Shown one piece after another: positions 38,804 through 47,703 of a stretch of 64,000 bases of DNA; the first letter of the stretch is position 1; each line of letters opens with the position of its first letter. The DNA comes from Pararhodonellum marinum (lineage in GTDB: Bacteria; Bacteroidota; Bacteroidia; Cytophagales; Cyclobacteriaceae). The notes below the pieces were generated by a model. The model was not told the DNA's origin. It did not search any database and worked only from the letters and a program-made list of their open reading frames with translations. The position numbers and the translations under genes are program-made. The stretch covers positions 1-64,000 of the forward strand of contig NZ_JACEFJ010000017.1 of NCBI RefSeq assembly GCF_015354735.1, in the 5' to 3' direction.

Positions 38804-39691
38804 CTACTGAAGCATCAATTCTTTTTTGGTCAAGTTGGGATATCTGGTTTCATCAAGTGGCTTTCCCAAAATAAAATCCTTGACCAAGTTGACTACAACA
38901 ATTGACCGGAGATTATGGCCCAAGCCCTGGGTTTCAAAAAGGGTAGCATTTCCCCAGCTATCCAGCAGTTCCAACGCATTCTCAAATGGCGTCTCCGGAT
39001 CTCTTTTGTCATGGATGATCAAACCTTCCACGTTTATTTTTCTTGCGTAGGTTGACAGGCTGATGTCTTCCAGTTCATGTCTTATCTGTCTCTGAAATTC
39101 ATTTTTGATCTGCGCGACGGTAGGTTCTTTTAGTCTTAGGGCTTGAATGTAAAAGGCGAAAAATTCTTCCGCCCTGCTTGGAGAGGCCATGGAGATTACT
39201 TTTCCGATATTGGTGATGTTATAGTAGTTCAATGCATACAGGACCGAAATGCTACCTATTGAATGGGCCACCACGGTGTCAAATCCCCCATATTTTTTGG
39301 CTAGCTGTGAAATCAAAAAGGCATTCAATGGTACCGTAAATTGGTCTCCCCCACTTTTTCCATGACCTGGGGCATCAAAAGCGATCAAGGTAAAATCTGA
39401 TTCTGACAGACTGTTAACATATTTTTTCCAGCGGTAGCTGTGACTTTGCCAGCCATGGACAAAAAGAACCTTTTTGGAACCCTTTCCCCATAAGTAGATT
39501 TTTATGGGTGTACCATTAAAATCCAAAACCTCTTGTCTTGCGGTTTTTAAAAAGGCTTTATGATGTGCCTTCATTTTGGTTTTTTGGGGTTTGCAAAATA
39601 ACCTAAACCCCACCTCTCCCCCTTTTTTGGGAGCAATCCTCGTCAAGGTGTTCAGGTAAATCCCTAGGCTGCGATAGATTAGATTTTTCAT
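38804..39691 (-). CDS. Alpha/beta hydrolase
   Basis: The 295-residue protein has the oxyanion motif LFVHGWQSH, FDAPGHGKS, the nucleophile elbow VAHSIGS (Ser144) and the distal Asp and His in HDKRDPETPFE and GLGHNLRS. It lacks a signal peptide. Just before it lies a 16-bp inverted repeat that is identical, in reverse, to one before the tetR gene. The tetR gene lies 49 bp upstream on the same strand, so the regulator probably controls this hydrolase. Substrate unknown; esters or lactones are common for the fold. Confidence 0.9.
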   Translation of the reverse strand: MKNLIYRSLGIYLNTLTRIAPKKGGEVGFRLFCKPQKTKMKAHHKAFLKTARQEVLDFNGTPIKIYLWGKGSKKVLFVHGWQSHSYRWKKYVNSLSESDFTLIAFDAPGHGKSGGDQFTVPLNAFLISQLAKKYGGFDTVVAHSIGSISVLYALNYYNITNIGKVISMASPSRAEEFFAFYIQALRLKEPTVAQIKNEFQRQIRHELEDISLSTYARKINVEGLIIHDKRDPETPFENALELLDSWGNATLFETQGLGHNLRSIVVVNLVKDFILGKPLDETRYPNLTKKELMLQ

Positions 39692-39707
39692 GGTTTTTTT
39701 TATTTAA

Positions 39708-39723
39708 GATACCAATCGGTATC
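39708..39723. promoter_or_regulatory. TetR operator before the hydrolase gene
   Basis: GATACCAATCGGTATC has 6-bp inverted arms with a 4-bp centre. It is the exact reverse complement of the site at 40339 and lies 16 bp before the hydrolase start, where bound protein would block transcription. Confidence 0.85.
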
Positions 39724-39740
39724 ATATTGAATAAATTTTT

Positions 39741-40331
39741 TTAGGTTTGGATACTTTTAATCTGTTGTTTAAGGTGATCGGTGACCATTAGGATATCGGT
39801 ATTGGTTTTTCTAATCTTACTCATCAGGATGGCACCTTCCATATTGGCCAAGAAAATGGTAGCGAAGCGCACCGGATCTGTATCTTCCTTGATCTGATTA
39901 TACTTAATTCCTTTGAGGATGATGTTTTCAAGGGCTGCTTGCATCTGATTCAGCAATTGATTGACCCTCAAATTCATTTCAGGCATGGTATCATCGGCTT
40001 CTACCCCCGCGTTGAGGATAGGGCAACCCCCTTTGATCAAGGGATCATTGATGTAAGAGACGAAAAAATCACAAAGCACCTCCAATTTTTCAGGAGCGGT
40101 TTCCCTGCTTTTGACTACCCTTCCCAATTTTTCAAAGATCAAATGGGAAATAAATTCATAGGTACTGCTTTCCAATGCTTCTTTGTCCCGAAAGTGTCTG
40201 TAAATGGCTCCTTTGGTCAATCCGGTGGCCTCTGTTATGTCACTCAAAGAAGTGGCCTTGAATCCCTGCACATTAAAAAGGGATGCCGAGACGGTAAGTA
40301 TTTTTTCTTTAGTGGCTTCAGAATTGCGCAT
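39741..40331 (-). CDS. TetR-family transcriptional regulator
   Basis: The 196-residue protein has the TetR helix-turn-helix at about residues 23-47 (TSLSDITEATGLTKGAIYRH) and a helical ligand domain with CPILNAGVEADD near 105. It sits between two copies of the same 16-bp inverted repeat, one just before its own start and one before the hydrolase gene. This predicts self-repression and repression of the hydrolase, released by a small ligand that may be the hydrolase substrate. Confidence 0.93.
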   Translation of the reverse strand: MRNSEATKEKILTVSASLFNVQGFKATSLSDITEATGLTKGAIYRHFRDKEALESSTYEFISHLIFEKLGRVVKSRETAPEKLEVLCDFFVSYINDPLIKGGCPILNAGVEADDTMPEMNLRVNQLLNQMQAALENIILKGIKYNQIKEDTDPVRFATIFLANMEGAILMSKIRKTNTDILMVTDHLKQQIKSIQT

Positions 40332-40338
40332 GTGTAAA

Positions 40339-40354
40339 GATACCGATTGGTATC
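40339..40354. promoter_or_regulatory. TetR operator before tetR
   Basis: GATACCGATTGGTATC lies 8 bp before the tetR start. With the flanking AA and TT the arms extend to AAGATACC and GGTATCTT. Same sequence, reversed, as 39708-39723. Confidence 0.85.
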
Positions 40355-40582
40355 TTAATTTCCAAATGTTTTTAAGGTTGGCTCAAAGCTTGAAGGTGCA
40401 AGCCGAATGGTAGGGCAAACAGAAAAACAGTGAATAGAAAAACTGGGGATAAGCTCAAAGCTCCAAGTAGAGAAAACTGGTTATCCTATGGTAGTAAAAG
40501 GTTAGAGCGGTTGTAGAAAATGTAATTAGTAGAAATTTTAAGCATTGAACATTGTGAAAGAAAACAAGAAAAAACATTAAAC

Positions 40583-41827
40583 TCAATTCAAAAACATCTC
40601 AGAAATCAAATTCACATAAACCATCCGTTCCTGCTCATTTCTAGCGGATTTAAGGGCCACCACTGATCTTTTGATCACTTTTTGGATCATGGCCTCCATG
40701 CTGGCTTCCTGGTGGAGCGCAGATTCGATGTCATTTTGCTTCTTTAATCTTGCTATTTCTTCGGATTTGGATTTGTGAAGGTATGACTTCAGCTCTTTGA
40801 TGATGCCGAGCTTTTTGTATTGCACCATCCAGCTTTGGAAATCCGATAGATGTTCTTTTAGTATGATTTTAACGGCCTCTATACTGGCTTCCTTCTGGGC
40901 CATGGTGGTATCCGTAACCTGCCTGATATCATCGATATCAAGCCTGATGATTCCTTTGATCTGATCCACTTTTGGATCTATGGAACGAGGCAGCGAGATA
41001 TCGATTAAAAGCTTGAAATTGGCTACAGGTTCAAGGAAGCAATCTGGTTTGATTAAATAGCCATCCACACTTGGAGCAGCAATGATGACATCAAAGTGTG
41101 ACAAGTGATTTACCACTGATGAAACAGGTAAAAAAGTGATACCTTGTCCATGCTGTAAAGCAAACTGCTCCACTTTCTCTCTGGACCTGTTGAGGATGCA
41201 GATATTGCGATAACCTTTGGAAAGCAAATGCTTGCAGACATTCCTGCCCATTTCACCAAATCCTACCAGGCAGATTTTGGGGTCTTTAATCATTTCTAAA
41301 TATTCGCTGGCCATGTCCACAGCGGCAAATGAAACTGAACTAATTCCGCTTTTGAAATTGGTCTGGTTGGCTATTTTTTTATTGGCAGCAAATAAGGAAT
41401 GGATCAAACGATGAATGTAAGTACTGACCAGACCCTGTGCCGTGGCATGGTGGTAGGCTTGCTTCAATTGATTTAAAATCTGCGCATCTCCCAAGATCTG
41501 TGACTGTAAACCAGCTGAAACTTCCCCAAAGTATAGCATGGCCTTTTCTTCATCCAAGTAAACTTCAAACGCACTTTTAGTTTGGGACAGCGGCTGTTGT
41601 TTGAATTCAGCCAAAACTTTAAAAAACAATGCTACCTGAGTCTGTTCCATATGGGTCAAAATTTCTGTTCGGTTACAGGTGGATAAAATCAAACACTCCA
41701 TCTCCCCCAACCTGCTTTTGATCAGCTTCGAAAAAATGGTGATTTCTTCCTTCGTAAATGAAAAAGATTCCCGTTTTTGGATTGATGCCCTTTGATGGGA
41801 TAAGCTGAAAATGATAAACTGCGGCAT
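40583..41827 (-). CDS. hemA: Glutamyl-tRNA reductase
   Basis: ATG 41827 gives 414 residues; the frame is open to 41869. The enzyme reduces glutamyl-tRNA to glutamate semialdehyde, the first step of the C5 route to haem. The catalytic Cys is in LSTCNRTEIL, the NADPH fold in VGFGEMGRNVCKHLL, and the helical dimerisation domain follows. Length is normal. No other haem genes are adjacent. Confidence 0.95.
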   Translation of the reverse strand: MPQFIIFSLSHQRASIQKRESFSFTKEEITIFSKLIKSRLGEMECLILSTCNRTEILTHMEQTQVALFFKVLAEFKQQPLSQTKSAFEVYLDEEKAMLYFGEVSAGLQSQILGDAQILNQLKQAYHHATAQGLVSTYIHRLIHSLFAANKKIANQTNFKSGISSVSFAAVDMASEYLEMIKDPKICLVGFGEMGRNVCKHLLSKGYRNICILNRSREKVEQFALQHGQGITFLPVSSVVNHLSHFDVIIAAPSVDGYLIKPDCFLEPVANFKLLIDISLPRSIDPKVDQIKGIIRLDIDDIRQVTDTTMAQKEASIEAVKIILKEHLSDFQSWMVQYKKLGIIKELKSYLHKSKSEEIARLKKQNDIESALHQEASMEAMIQKVIKRSVVALKSARNEQERMVYVNLISEMFLN

Positions 41828-42100
41828 GGTTTGGCGTTTTTCGTTTGTGTTTTGATTTACGCAGACCAATGTCCTGTTGGATTTAGGGAAACAAAGAAAA
41901 ATGCTATTTAGAAAATGTCTAATTTGATTTTACCAAGCCTTGGTTTCCAATCCCAAATCAACTTGGAAGAAAAAATTGATAGCACTATAATTGAATTTTA
42001 TCAAATTTTTTGCCTTAACCATTATCAAAAACTAGTGGTATTCAAATAAGATTGGAGAAAACCCTAGAGGTATCAAATACCCCACTTATGGCCATTAAAT

Positions 42101-42114
42101 CGAAATCGTTTGCG
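42101..42114. promoter_or_regulatory. LacI-type operator before the DUF1080 gene
   Basis: CGAAATCGTTTGCG differs by one base from the inverted repeat at 10856 (CGCAATCGTTTGCG). It lies 82 bp before the DUF1080 start codon. Two direct copies of CGTTGGAATG follow at 42123-42142. The rest of the gap 41828-42195 holds no gene. Confidence 0.6.
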
Positions 42115-42195
42115 TAAAATTCCGTTGGAATGCGTTGGAATGCGGGGCCAATTAGTGAAATTTAATGACTTAATCTCTAACGATAAACCTGAATT

Positions 42196-43584
42196 ATGAA
42201 TCTGAAACGAAACATCACCCTCCTCATTTCTTTGTTGGCTTTCACTTTTTTTGCCTGTAACCCCTCAGAAATCCAACAGGAGGATGGCTGGAGAAACCTT
42301 TTTGATGGAGAAAGCTTAAGCGGCTGGAAAGCAGTAGGTGGAGAAGCGCCGTTTGAAGTGGAAGATGGTGTCATCATCGGCTATGCCAAAGCAAATACAC
42401 CCAATACTTTTTTGATCACCGAAGAGGAATTCGGAGATTTTATTTTGGAATTGGACCTAAAAATCGAAGACCTTTCAAGCAACTCCGGCGTGATGGCGCG
42501 TGGATTGTACGACCCCGAAGGCCGAAATGGTCAGGGGTTGGTATATGGCTATCAAATAGAGGCCGATCCTACCGATCGGGCATGGTCAGGTGGATTGTAC
42601 GACGAGGCCAGGCGCGGTTGGCTTTATCCTCTGGAATTGAACCCTGACGCAAAGGATGCCTTCAAAATGGGAGAATGGAACCAATACCGCATTGAAGCCA
42701 TAGGCAATGAAATCAAGTCTTGGATCAATGGAAAGGAAGTCGCTTATGTGGTGGACAACATGGATGCCCGTGGTTTCATCGGCCTTCAGGTCCACAGCAT
42801 CAACAAACCTGAAGATGAAGGAAACAAAACCTATTTTAGGAATGTAAGGATCAAAACCGAAGATTTGGATCCCAAATCATTTGAAGGAGATGTGTTTGTG
42901 GTCAACACGGGTTTGAATACGCTGACGGAATACGAAAAGGAAAATGGTTGGAAGTTGTTATTTGACGGCCAAAGCTCCACAGGCTGGAAAGGGGCCTACA
43001 AAGAAAACTTCCCTGAGGAGGGTTGGCATGTCCGAGATGGCACCTTGATCATCGAGGGTGCTGACGGGGGCGAATCCACAAATTTTGGTGATATCGTCAC
43101 CATTGAAAAGTTCAAGGCGTTTGACCTGGCCTTTGATTTCAAGATGACAGAAGGTGCCAATAGCGGGGTCAAATATTTTGTAACCCTCAGTGAAGGCAAT
43201 ACAGGGTCTGCGATTGGGCTTGAATACCAGATTTTGGATGATGAGAAACATCCCGATGCCAAAATGGGAAGGGATGGAAACAGGACTTTGGCTTCCCTTT
43301 ATGATCTCATTAGGGCTGAAAAAGAAAGCCGTTTTCTCCGACCTATTGGGGAATGGAACAAAGGGCGAGTCCTTGTAACGCCGGATAATCAAGTCACACA
43401 TTTTCTAAATGGAAAAAAAGTATTGAGCTATACCAGGGGATCGGAAGAATACAGAGCACTGGTAGCAAATAGCAAATACAACATTTGGGAGGATTTTGGT
43501 GAGGCAGAGGAAGGCCATATCCTGTTACAGGACCATGGAGATGAAGTGCATTTCAAAAACATCAAGATCAAACCCTTACCTTAA
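42196..43584 (+). CDS. Lipoprotein with two DUF1080 (3-keto-disaccharide hydrolase) domains
   Basis: The 462-residue protein has a lipoprotein signal ending FFAC (Cys21) and two DUF1080 beta-sandwich domains, about 27-225 and 245-460. Each starts with a phrase like GWRNLFDGESLSGWK or GWKLLFDGQSSTGWK and contains NSGVMARG or NSGVKYFV. DUF1080 proteins include hydrolases and lyases of 3-keto-glycosides. The double form suggests an internal duplication with divergence. It is followed 44 bp later by an exported oxidoreductase that could make the 3-keto substrate, which fits an oxidise-then-cleave route in the periplasm. Confidence 0.9.
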   Translation: MNLKRNITLLISLLAFTFFACNPSEIQQEDGWRNLFDGESLSGWKAVGGEAPFEVEDGVIIGYAKANTPNTFLITEEEFGDFILELDLKIEDLSSNSGVMARGLYDPEGRNGQGLVYGYQIEADPTDRAWSGGLYDEARRGWLYPLELNPDAKDAFKMGEWNQYRIEAIGNEIKSWINGKEVAYVVDNMDARGFIGLQVHSINKPEDEGNKTYFRNVRIKTEDLDPKSFEGDVFVVNTGLNTLTEYEKENGWKLLFDGQSSTGWKGAYKENFPEEGWHVRDGTLIIEGADGGESTNFGDIVTIEKFKAFDLAFDFKMTEGANSGVKYFVTLSEGNTGSAIGLEYQILDDEKHPDAKMGRDGNRTLASLYDLIRAEKESRFLRPIGEWNKGRVLVTPDNQVTHFLNGKKVLSYTRGSEEYRALVANSKYNIWEDFGEAEEGHILLQDHGDEVHFKNIKIKPLP

Positions 43585-43628
43585 TTCTGTAATTTTTGAC
43601 TAACAACCTGAAACTTACATCAACGGAT

Positions 43629-44981
43629 ATGCAAAAACCCAATAATCCCAGAAGAAGCTTTATCAAAAAAACCGCCTTGGCCACCGCCAGCCTCTCCACC
43701 ATGGGGGCCGTAGGTTTTTCGGCCAAAAGCTATGGCAACATATTGGGAGCCAATGATCGATTAAATGTGGCCATCCTCGGGCTTGGAAGAAGGTTGGGTG
43801 CATTTTACGAACCCATTGCCCTAAAAAGCAGCAATGTCAACTTGGTTTACCTCTGTGATCCCATGAAATCCCAAAGGGAAAAAGCAGCAGTAAATTTTTC
43901 CAAACACATCGATTATCAGCCCAAACTGGAAAACAACTGCTTAAAAGTATTTGAAGACAGGCAAGTGGATGCCATTATCAATGCCACTCCGGACCATTGG
44001 CATGCACCAGGCACTTGGCTGGCTTTAGAAAACGGCAAACATGTCTATGTAGAAAAGCCCTGCAGCCATAATCCAAAGGAAGGAGAGCTCTTGGTTGAAT
44101 TTCAAAAAAAGTACGGCAAAGTCGTTCAGATGGGTAATCAGCAAAGGTCTTCTGACCATACGATAGACATCATCAAACAAATCCATGACGGAGTAATCGG
44201 CAATGCCTATTTGGCCACCGCATTTTATACCAATGCCCGGGGAGAAGTGCCTGTTGCCAAGGAAGCCTCAGCACCGGATGGCCTGGATTGGGAGCTTTTT
44301 CAAGGCCCTGCACCCCGTAAAAAATACATGCATGACACTTGGGATTACAACTGGCACTGGTACGGTTGGGATTATGGTACGGCGGAGACCGGTAACAATG
44401 CCACTCACGAACTGGATGTGGCTCGTTGGGCACTTCAAACAGATTTTCCAAATGAGGTCTTGGTAGATGCGGGAAAATATCACTACATCGAAGATGGTTG
44501 GACCATGTATGATACCATGCTGGCTACCTTCAAATTTGATGAAAACAAAACCATCCAATGGGATGGAAAAAGCAGAAACAATTATAAAACTTATGGCTCA
44601 GACCGTGGCACTTTGATCTTTGGTACAGAAGGAAGTGTGTATGTGGACCGGGGAAAATATGAATTGTTTGATAGAAACGGCGCAAAAATAAAAGAAGTAA
44701 AGTCTGGGAGCATCGAAGGCAGCACCAACCTGGGTGGTGGAGGGGATACCAGTACCGGACATGTCATTAATTTCTTTGAAGCGATCAGAGGCAAGGCCAC
44801 TCAGAATTCACCGATTGATGAGGGGGCAAAAAGCACGCTATTGTGCCATTTGGCCAACATAGCCTACCGTGCAGAAGAAAACTTCAAATGTGATCCATCC
44901 AATGGCCATATTCTTAACAGTGCAAAAGCCAAATCCTTTTGGTCAAGGGAATATGAAAAAGGTTGGGAACCCAAAATTTAA
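43629..44981 (+). CDS. Tat-exported Gfo/Idh/MocA-family oxidoreductase
   Basis: ATG 43629 gives 450 residues starting with a Tat signal (PRRSFIKK, then an Ala-Ser-Thr-rich stretch). A frame from TTG 43596 is possible but adds nothing typical. The Rossmann fold shows NVAILGLGRRLGAF and the family motif YVEKPCSHNP with the catalytic Lys. Enzymes of this kind oxidise or reduce sugars with tightly bound NAD(P). The Tat signal suggests export with cofactor already bound. Together with the double-DUF1080 lipoprotein it fits 3-keto-glycoside metabolism. A terminator follows. Confidence 0.92.
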   Translation: MQKPNNPRRSFIKKTALATASLSTMGAVGFSAKSYGNILGANDRLNVAILGLGRRLGAFYEPIALKSSNVNLVYLCDPMKSQREKAAVNFSKHIDYQPKLENNCLKVFEDRQVDAIINATPDHWHAPGTWLALENGKHVYVEKPCSHNPKEGELLVEFQKKYGKVVQMGNQQRSSDHTIDIIKQIHDGVIGNAYLATAFYTNARGEVPVAKEASAPDGLDWELFQGPAPRKKYMHDTWDYNWHWYGWDYGTAETGNNATHELDVARWALQTDFPNEVLVDAGKYHYIEDGWTMYDTMLATFKFDENKTIQWDGKSRNNYKTYGSDRGTLIFGTEGSVYVDRGKYELFDRNGAKIKEVKSGSIEGSTNLGGGGDTSTGHVINFFEAIRGKATQNSPIDEGAKSTLLCHLANIAYRAEENFKCDPSNGHILNSAKAKSFWSREYEKGWEPKI

Positions 44982-45011
44982 AAATCCAACTCAATGCCCA
45001 TACACACGAGT

Positions 45012-45043
45012 AAAACCCGGTCAAAAAATGGCTGGGTTTTTTT
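45012..45043 (+). terminator. Intrinsic terminator behind the oxidoreductase gene
   Basis: AAAACCC pairs with GGGTTTT over 7 bp with a 15-nt loop, and the T run continues to 45043. It also lies at the end of the convergent lacI gene and could act in both directions. Confidence 0.7.
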
Positions 45044-46067
45044 ATTCTCCGGAAGATCTTCTGATGGTTATTTTTGAGGGTATCATGATGATCCGGTCTT
45101 CGAATTCGGGATGATCTTTTTTGGTCAGTTTTTTCATCAATAAATCCGCACAGGCTATCCCGATCTCCATGGCTGGCTGAGAGATGGTCGATAATGGTGG
45201 GTCAAGGATATCTGCTATTTTCATATTGGAAAAGCTGATCAACTTAAGATCTTGGGGGATCTTTAAGGAGGTATTTCTCACTGCCTTGTAGATAGCTACA
45301 GCCAGTTTTTCCACCGAAGCCAAGATGCCGTCAGGTCTGTCTTCAGACCCTAACAAGTCGCCAATCAGCTTGATATTTTCATCTTCCTCCTGCATGCAGA
45401 CAATGACTTGGTTGGGTGAAAACTCCATTCCATAATCTTTCAAGGCCACTTTAAAGCCCCGGAGTCTTTCTTTACTGATGGAAAGGTCCTTTGAAAGGGT
45501 TAGGAAAACCAATCTTTGACAGCCTTTCTGAATCAGATGTTTGGTCCCATCATACCCGCTTTGATAATCATTGGTGATAAATTTGGTAGTAGGAAATTCA
45601 TCGCAAATGCGGTCAAAGAAAATCACCGGCAACTTTTTCTGGTATAATTGAAGGAGGTGGTCGATTTTGCTGGTTTGGCTGGATACGGACATGACGATGG
45701 CATCTACCCTACCATTAAGCAAGAAAGAAAGGATTTTTCGTTCTATATCAAGCTCCTCATGGGTATTGTACACCAACAAATGATAGCCATGTTGTCTGGT
45801 GACTTTCTCTATGCCGTCGATCACCTGTGCAAAAAAATTGTTGATACGTTCGGGAATGATTACTGCAATTGTATAGCTCTTGTGGTCCCTCAAGCTCCTT
45901 GCATACGGATTCGGATGGTAATTCAATTCCTTGGCCAATGCCAATACCCTCACCTTGGTTTTTTCACTGATTTCGTATGAATCGTTCAAAGCCCGTGATA
46001 CGGTGGATGGAGCTAAATTCAGTTGTTTAGCAAGATACTTTATATTGATTTCAGGCATGATGGGCAA
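45042..46067 (-). CDS. LacI-family transcriptional regulator, second copy
   Basis: The 341-residue protein has the LacI helix-turn-helix (IKYLAKQLNLAPSTVSRAL) at about residues 9-27, a hinge helix (YHPNPYARSLR) and a sensor domain (AVIIPERINNFFAQ, DAIVMSVS, VIFFDRI). It is the same length as the regulator at 11077 but clearly different in sequence. It is convergent to the DUF1080 operon and divergent from uxaC, so it probably controls one or both. A second possible start is ATG 46058. Confidence 0.92.
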   Translation of the reverse strand: MPIMPEINIKYLAKQLNLAPSTVSRALNDSYEISEKTKVRVLALAKELNYHPNPYARSLRDHKSYTIAVIIPERINNFFAQVIDGIEKVTRQHGYHLLVYNTHEELDIERKILSFLLNGRVDAIVMSVSSQTSKIDHLLQLYQKKLPVIFFDRICDEFPTTKFITNDYQSGYDGTKHLIQKGCQRLVFLTLSKDLSISKERLRGFKVALKDYGMEFSPNQVIVCMQEEDENIKLIGDLLGSEDRPDGILASVEKLAVAIYKAVRNTSLKIPQDLKLISFSNMKIADILDPPLSTISQPAMEIGIACADLLMKKLTKKDHPEFEDRIIMIPSKITIRRSSGE

Positions 46068-46165
46068 CTATATTTAAAGCCAAATATCAGGCTAATCCAG
46101 TTAAATATATCAAGTTCCTTTCTAAATATGGTTACAGAATTGAATAAAAGCGTGCGTTACCAAAA

Positions 46166-46187
46166 CGAAATCGGAATCGATTGCATG
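46166..46187. promoter_or_regulatory. Operator-like palindrome between lacI and uxaC
   Basis: The region contains CGAAATCG (46166-46173), as at 42101, followed by AATCGATT (46175-46182) and GCATG. It lies about 100 bp from both divergent starts. The palindrome core is short, so the assignment is tentative. Confidence 0.4.
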
Positions 46188-46278
46188 ATTAAATTTCCTT
46201 TTAGGATTAAAAAAACAGGGCTTTTTAAGTAGTTTAAAGTTTATTAGTCAAAGCGCATTTCAATTAGCACAGCCCAAG

Positions 46279-47679
46279 ATGAAAAAATTTATGGACGAGG
46301 ATTTTTTGTTGGAAAATGATTTTGCCAAAAAGCTCTATCATGACTATGCCAAGGATCAACCCATCATTGATTACCATTGCCATCTGTCTCCTCATGACAT
46401 CCAAAAAGACCGAATCTTCAAGAATATCACAGAAATCTGGCTTCATGGTGACCATTACAAATGGAGAGCAATGCGGACCCTTGGCATTCAGGAGCAATTC
46501 ATCACAGGCTCAGGCTCTGATTGGGAAAAATTCGAGGCCTGGGCAGAAACAGTCCCCTACACCATGAGGAACCCCCTCTTCCATTGGACTCACACGGAGT
46601 TAAAACGCTATTTTGGCATCGCCGATCTTTTGGCACCTCAAAATGCCAGAGCAATTTATGAGCAAACTTCAGAATTGACAAATAGCCAAGAGTTTAGCAC
46701 CCGTCATCTTTTGGCCAAAATGAAGGTGGAAACCGTATGCACGACGGATGATCCCGTCGATGACCTTCAGTCCCATATTGAATTTAAAAAGGAAAATAAT
46801 GCCATGGGGCTTTTTCCTGCATTCAGGCCGGATAAGGCCTATGCATTAGAAAACCCAAGCAGTTATCGAGAATATCTGAAAAAGCTTGGAGAAATGGCTT
46901 CTCTGGACATTACAAATTTTGACCAACTTGTAGAGGCTTTGAGCAAAAGGATTGACTATTTCCATTTTCATGGCTGCCGCATGTCAGACCATGGTTTGGA
47001 GCAATTGTATCACTTTAGCCAACATCCCAATTCACCAGATGCCATTCTAAAAGAGGTCTTGAAAGGAAATGCCCCGAACAAAGAGGACCTTCACTATTTC
47101 AAATACAGCTTACTTCTTGAACTGTGTAAATTGTATCATGCCAAAGGCTGGACACAGCAGTTTCATCTGGGAGCCCTGAGAAACAACAACAGCAGGATGT
47201 TAAAGGCTTTGGGCCCCGATACCGGTTTTGACTCCATTGGGGATTTCGGTCAGGCAGCGGCCTTGTCACGTTTTTTGGATGAACTGGACCGTGAGGATCA
47301 GTTGAGTCAAACCATCTTGTACAACATCAATCCAAGGGACAATGAAGTCATATCCACCATGGTTGGTAATTTCAATGATGGGTCTGTCAAGGGTAAAATT
47401 CAATTTGGATCGGGATGGTGGTTTTTGGATCAGAAAGACGGCATGGAAAAACAACTCAATGCTTTATCCAACATGGGCTTGGTCAGTTGTTTTGTAGGCA
47501 TGCTGACTGATTCCAGATCTTTCCTCTCCTTTCCCAGACATGAGTATTTCCGCCGCATTCTTTGTAATCTCTTTGGAAAGGATGTGGCAAACGGAGAATT
47601 GCCGGCAGATGAGAAATGGATCGGTCAAATTATAGCGGATATCTCCTATCATAATGCCAAAAATTACTTTCTATTCTGA
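46279..47679 (+). CDS. uxaC: Glucuronate (uronate) isomerase
   Basis: The 466-residue enzyme interconverts D-glucuronate and D-fructuronate (and galacturonate/tagaturonate) in the cytoplasm. Family hallmarks are IIDYHCHLSP at the metal site, the WLHGDHYKWRAMR stretch near residue 55, FHWTHTELKRYF and TDDPVDDL. Length is standard. The next enzymes of the pathway (uxuA/B, kdgK) are not in the window. The gene is divergent from the second lacI. Confidence 0.96.
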   Translation: MKKFMDEDFLLENDFAKKLYHDYAKDQPIIDYHCHLSPHDIQKDRIFKNITEIWLHGDHYKWRAMRTLGIQEQFITGSGSDWEKFEAWAETVPYTMRNPLFHWTHTELKRYFGIADLLAPQNARAIYEQTSELTNSQEFSTRHLLAKMKVETVCTTDDPVDDLQSHIEFKKENNAMGLFPAFRPDKAYALENPSSYREYLKKLGEMASLDITNFDQLVEALSKRIDYFHFHGCRMSDHGLEQLYHFSQHPNSPDAILKEVLKGNAPNKEDLHYFKYSLLLELCKLYHAKGWTQQFHLGALRNNNSRMLKALGPDTGFDSIGDFGQAAALSRFLDELDREDQLSQTILYNINPRDNEVISTMVGNFNDGSVKGKIQFGSGWWFLDQKDGMEKQLNALSNMGLVSCFVGMLTDSRSFLSFPRHEYFRRILCNLFGKDVANGELPADEKWIGQIIADISYHNAKNYFLF

Positions 47680-47703
47680 TATACATAAATCTGTTTTTCA
47701 GTA

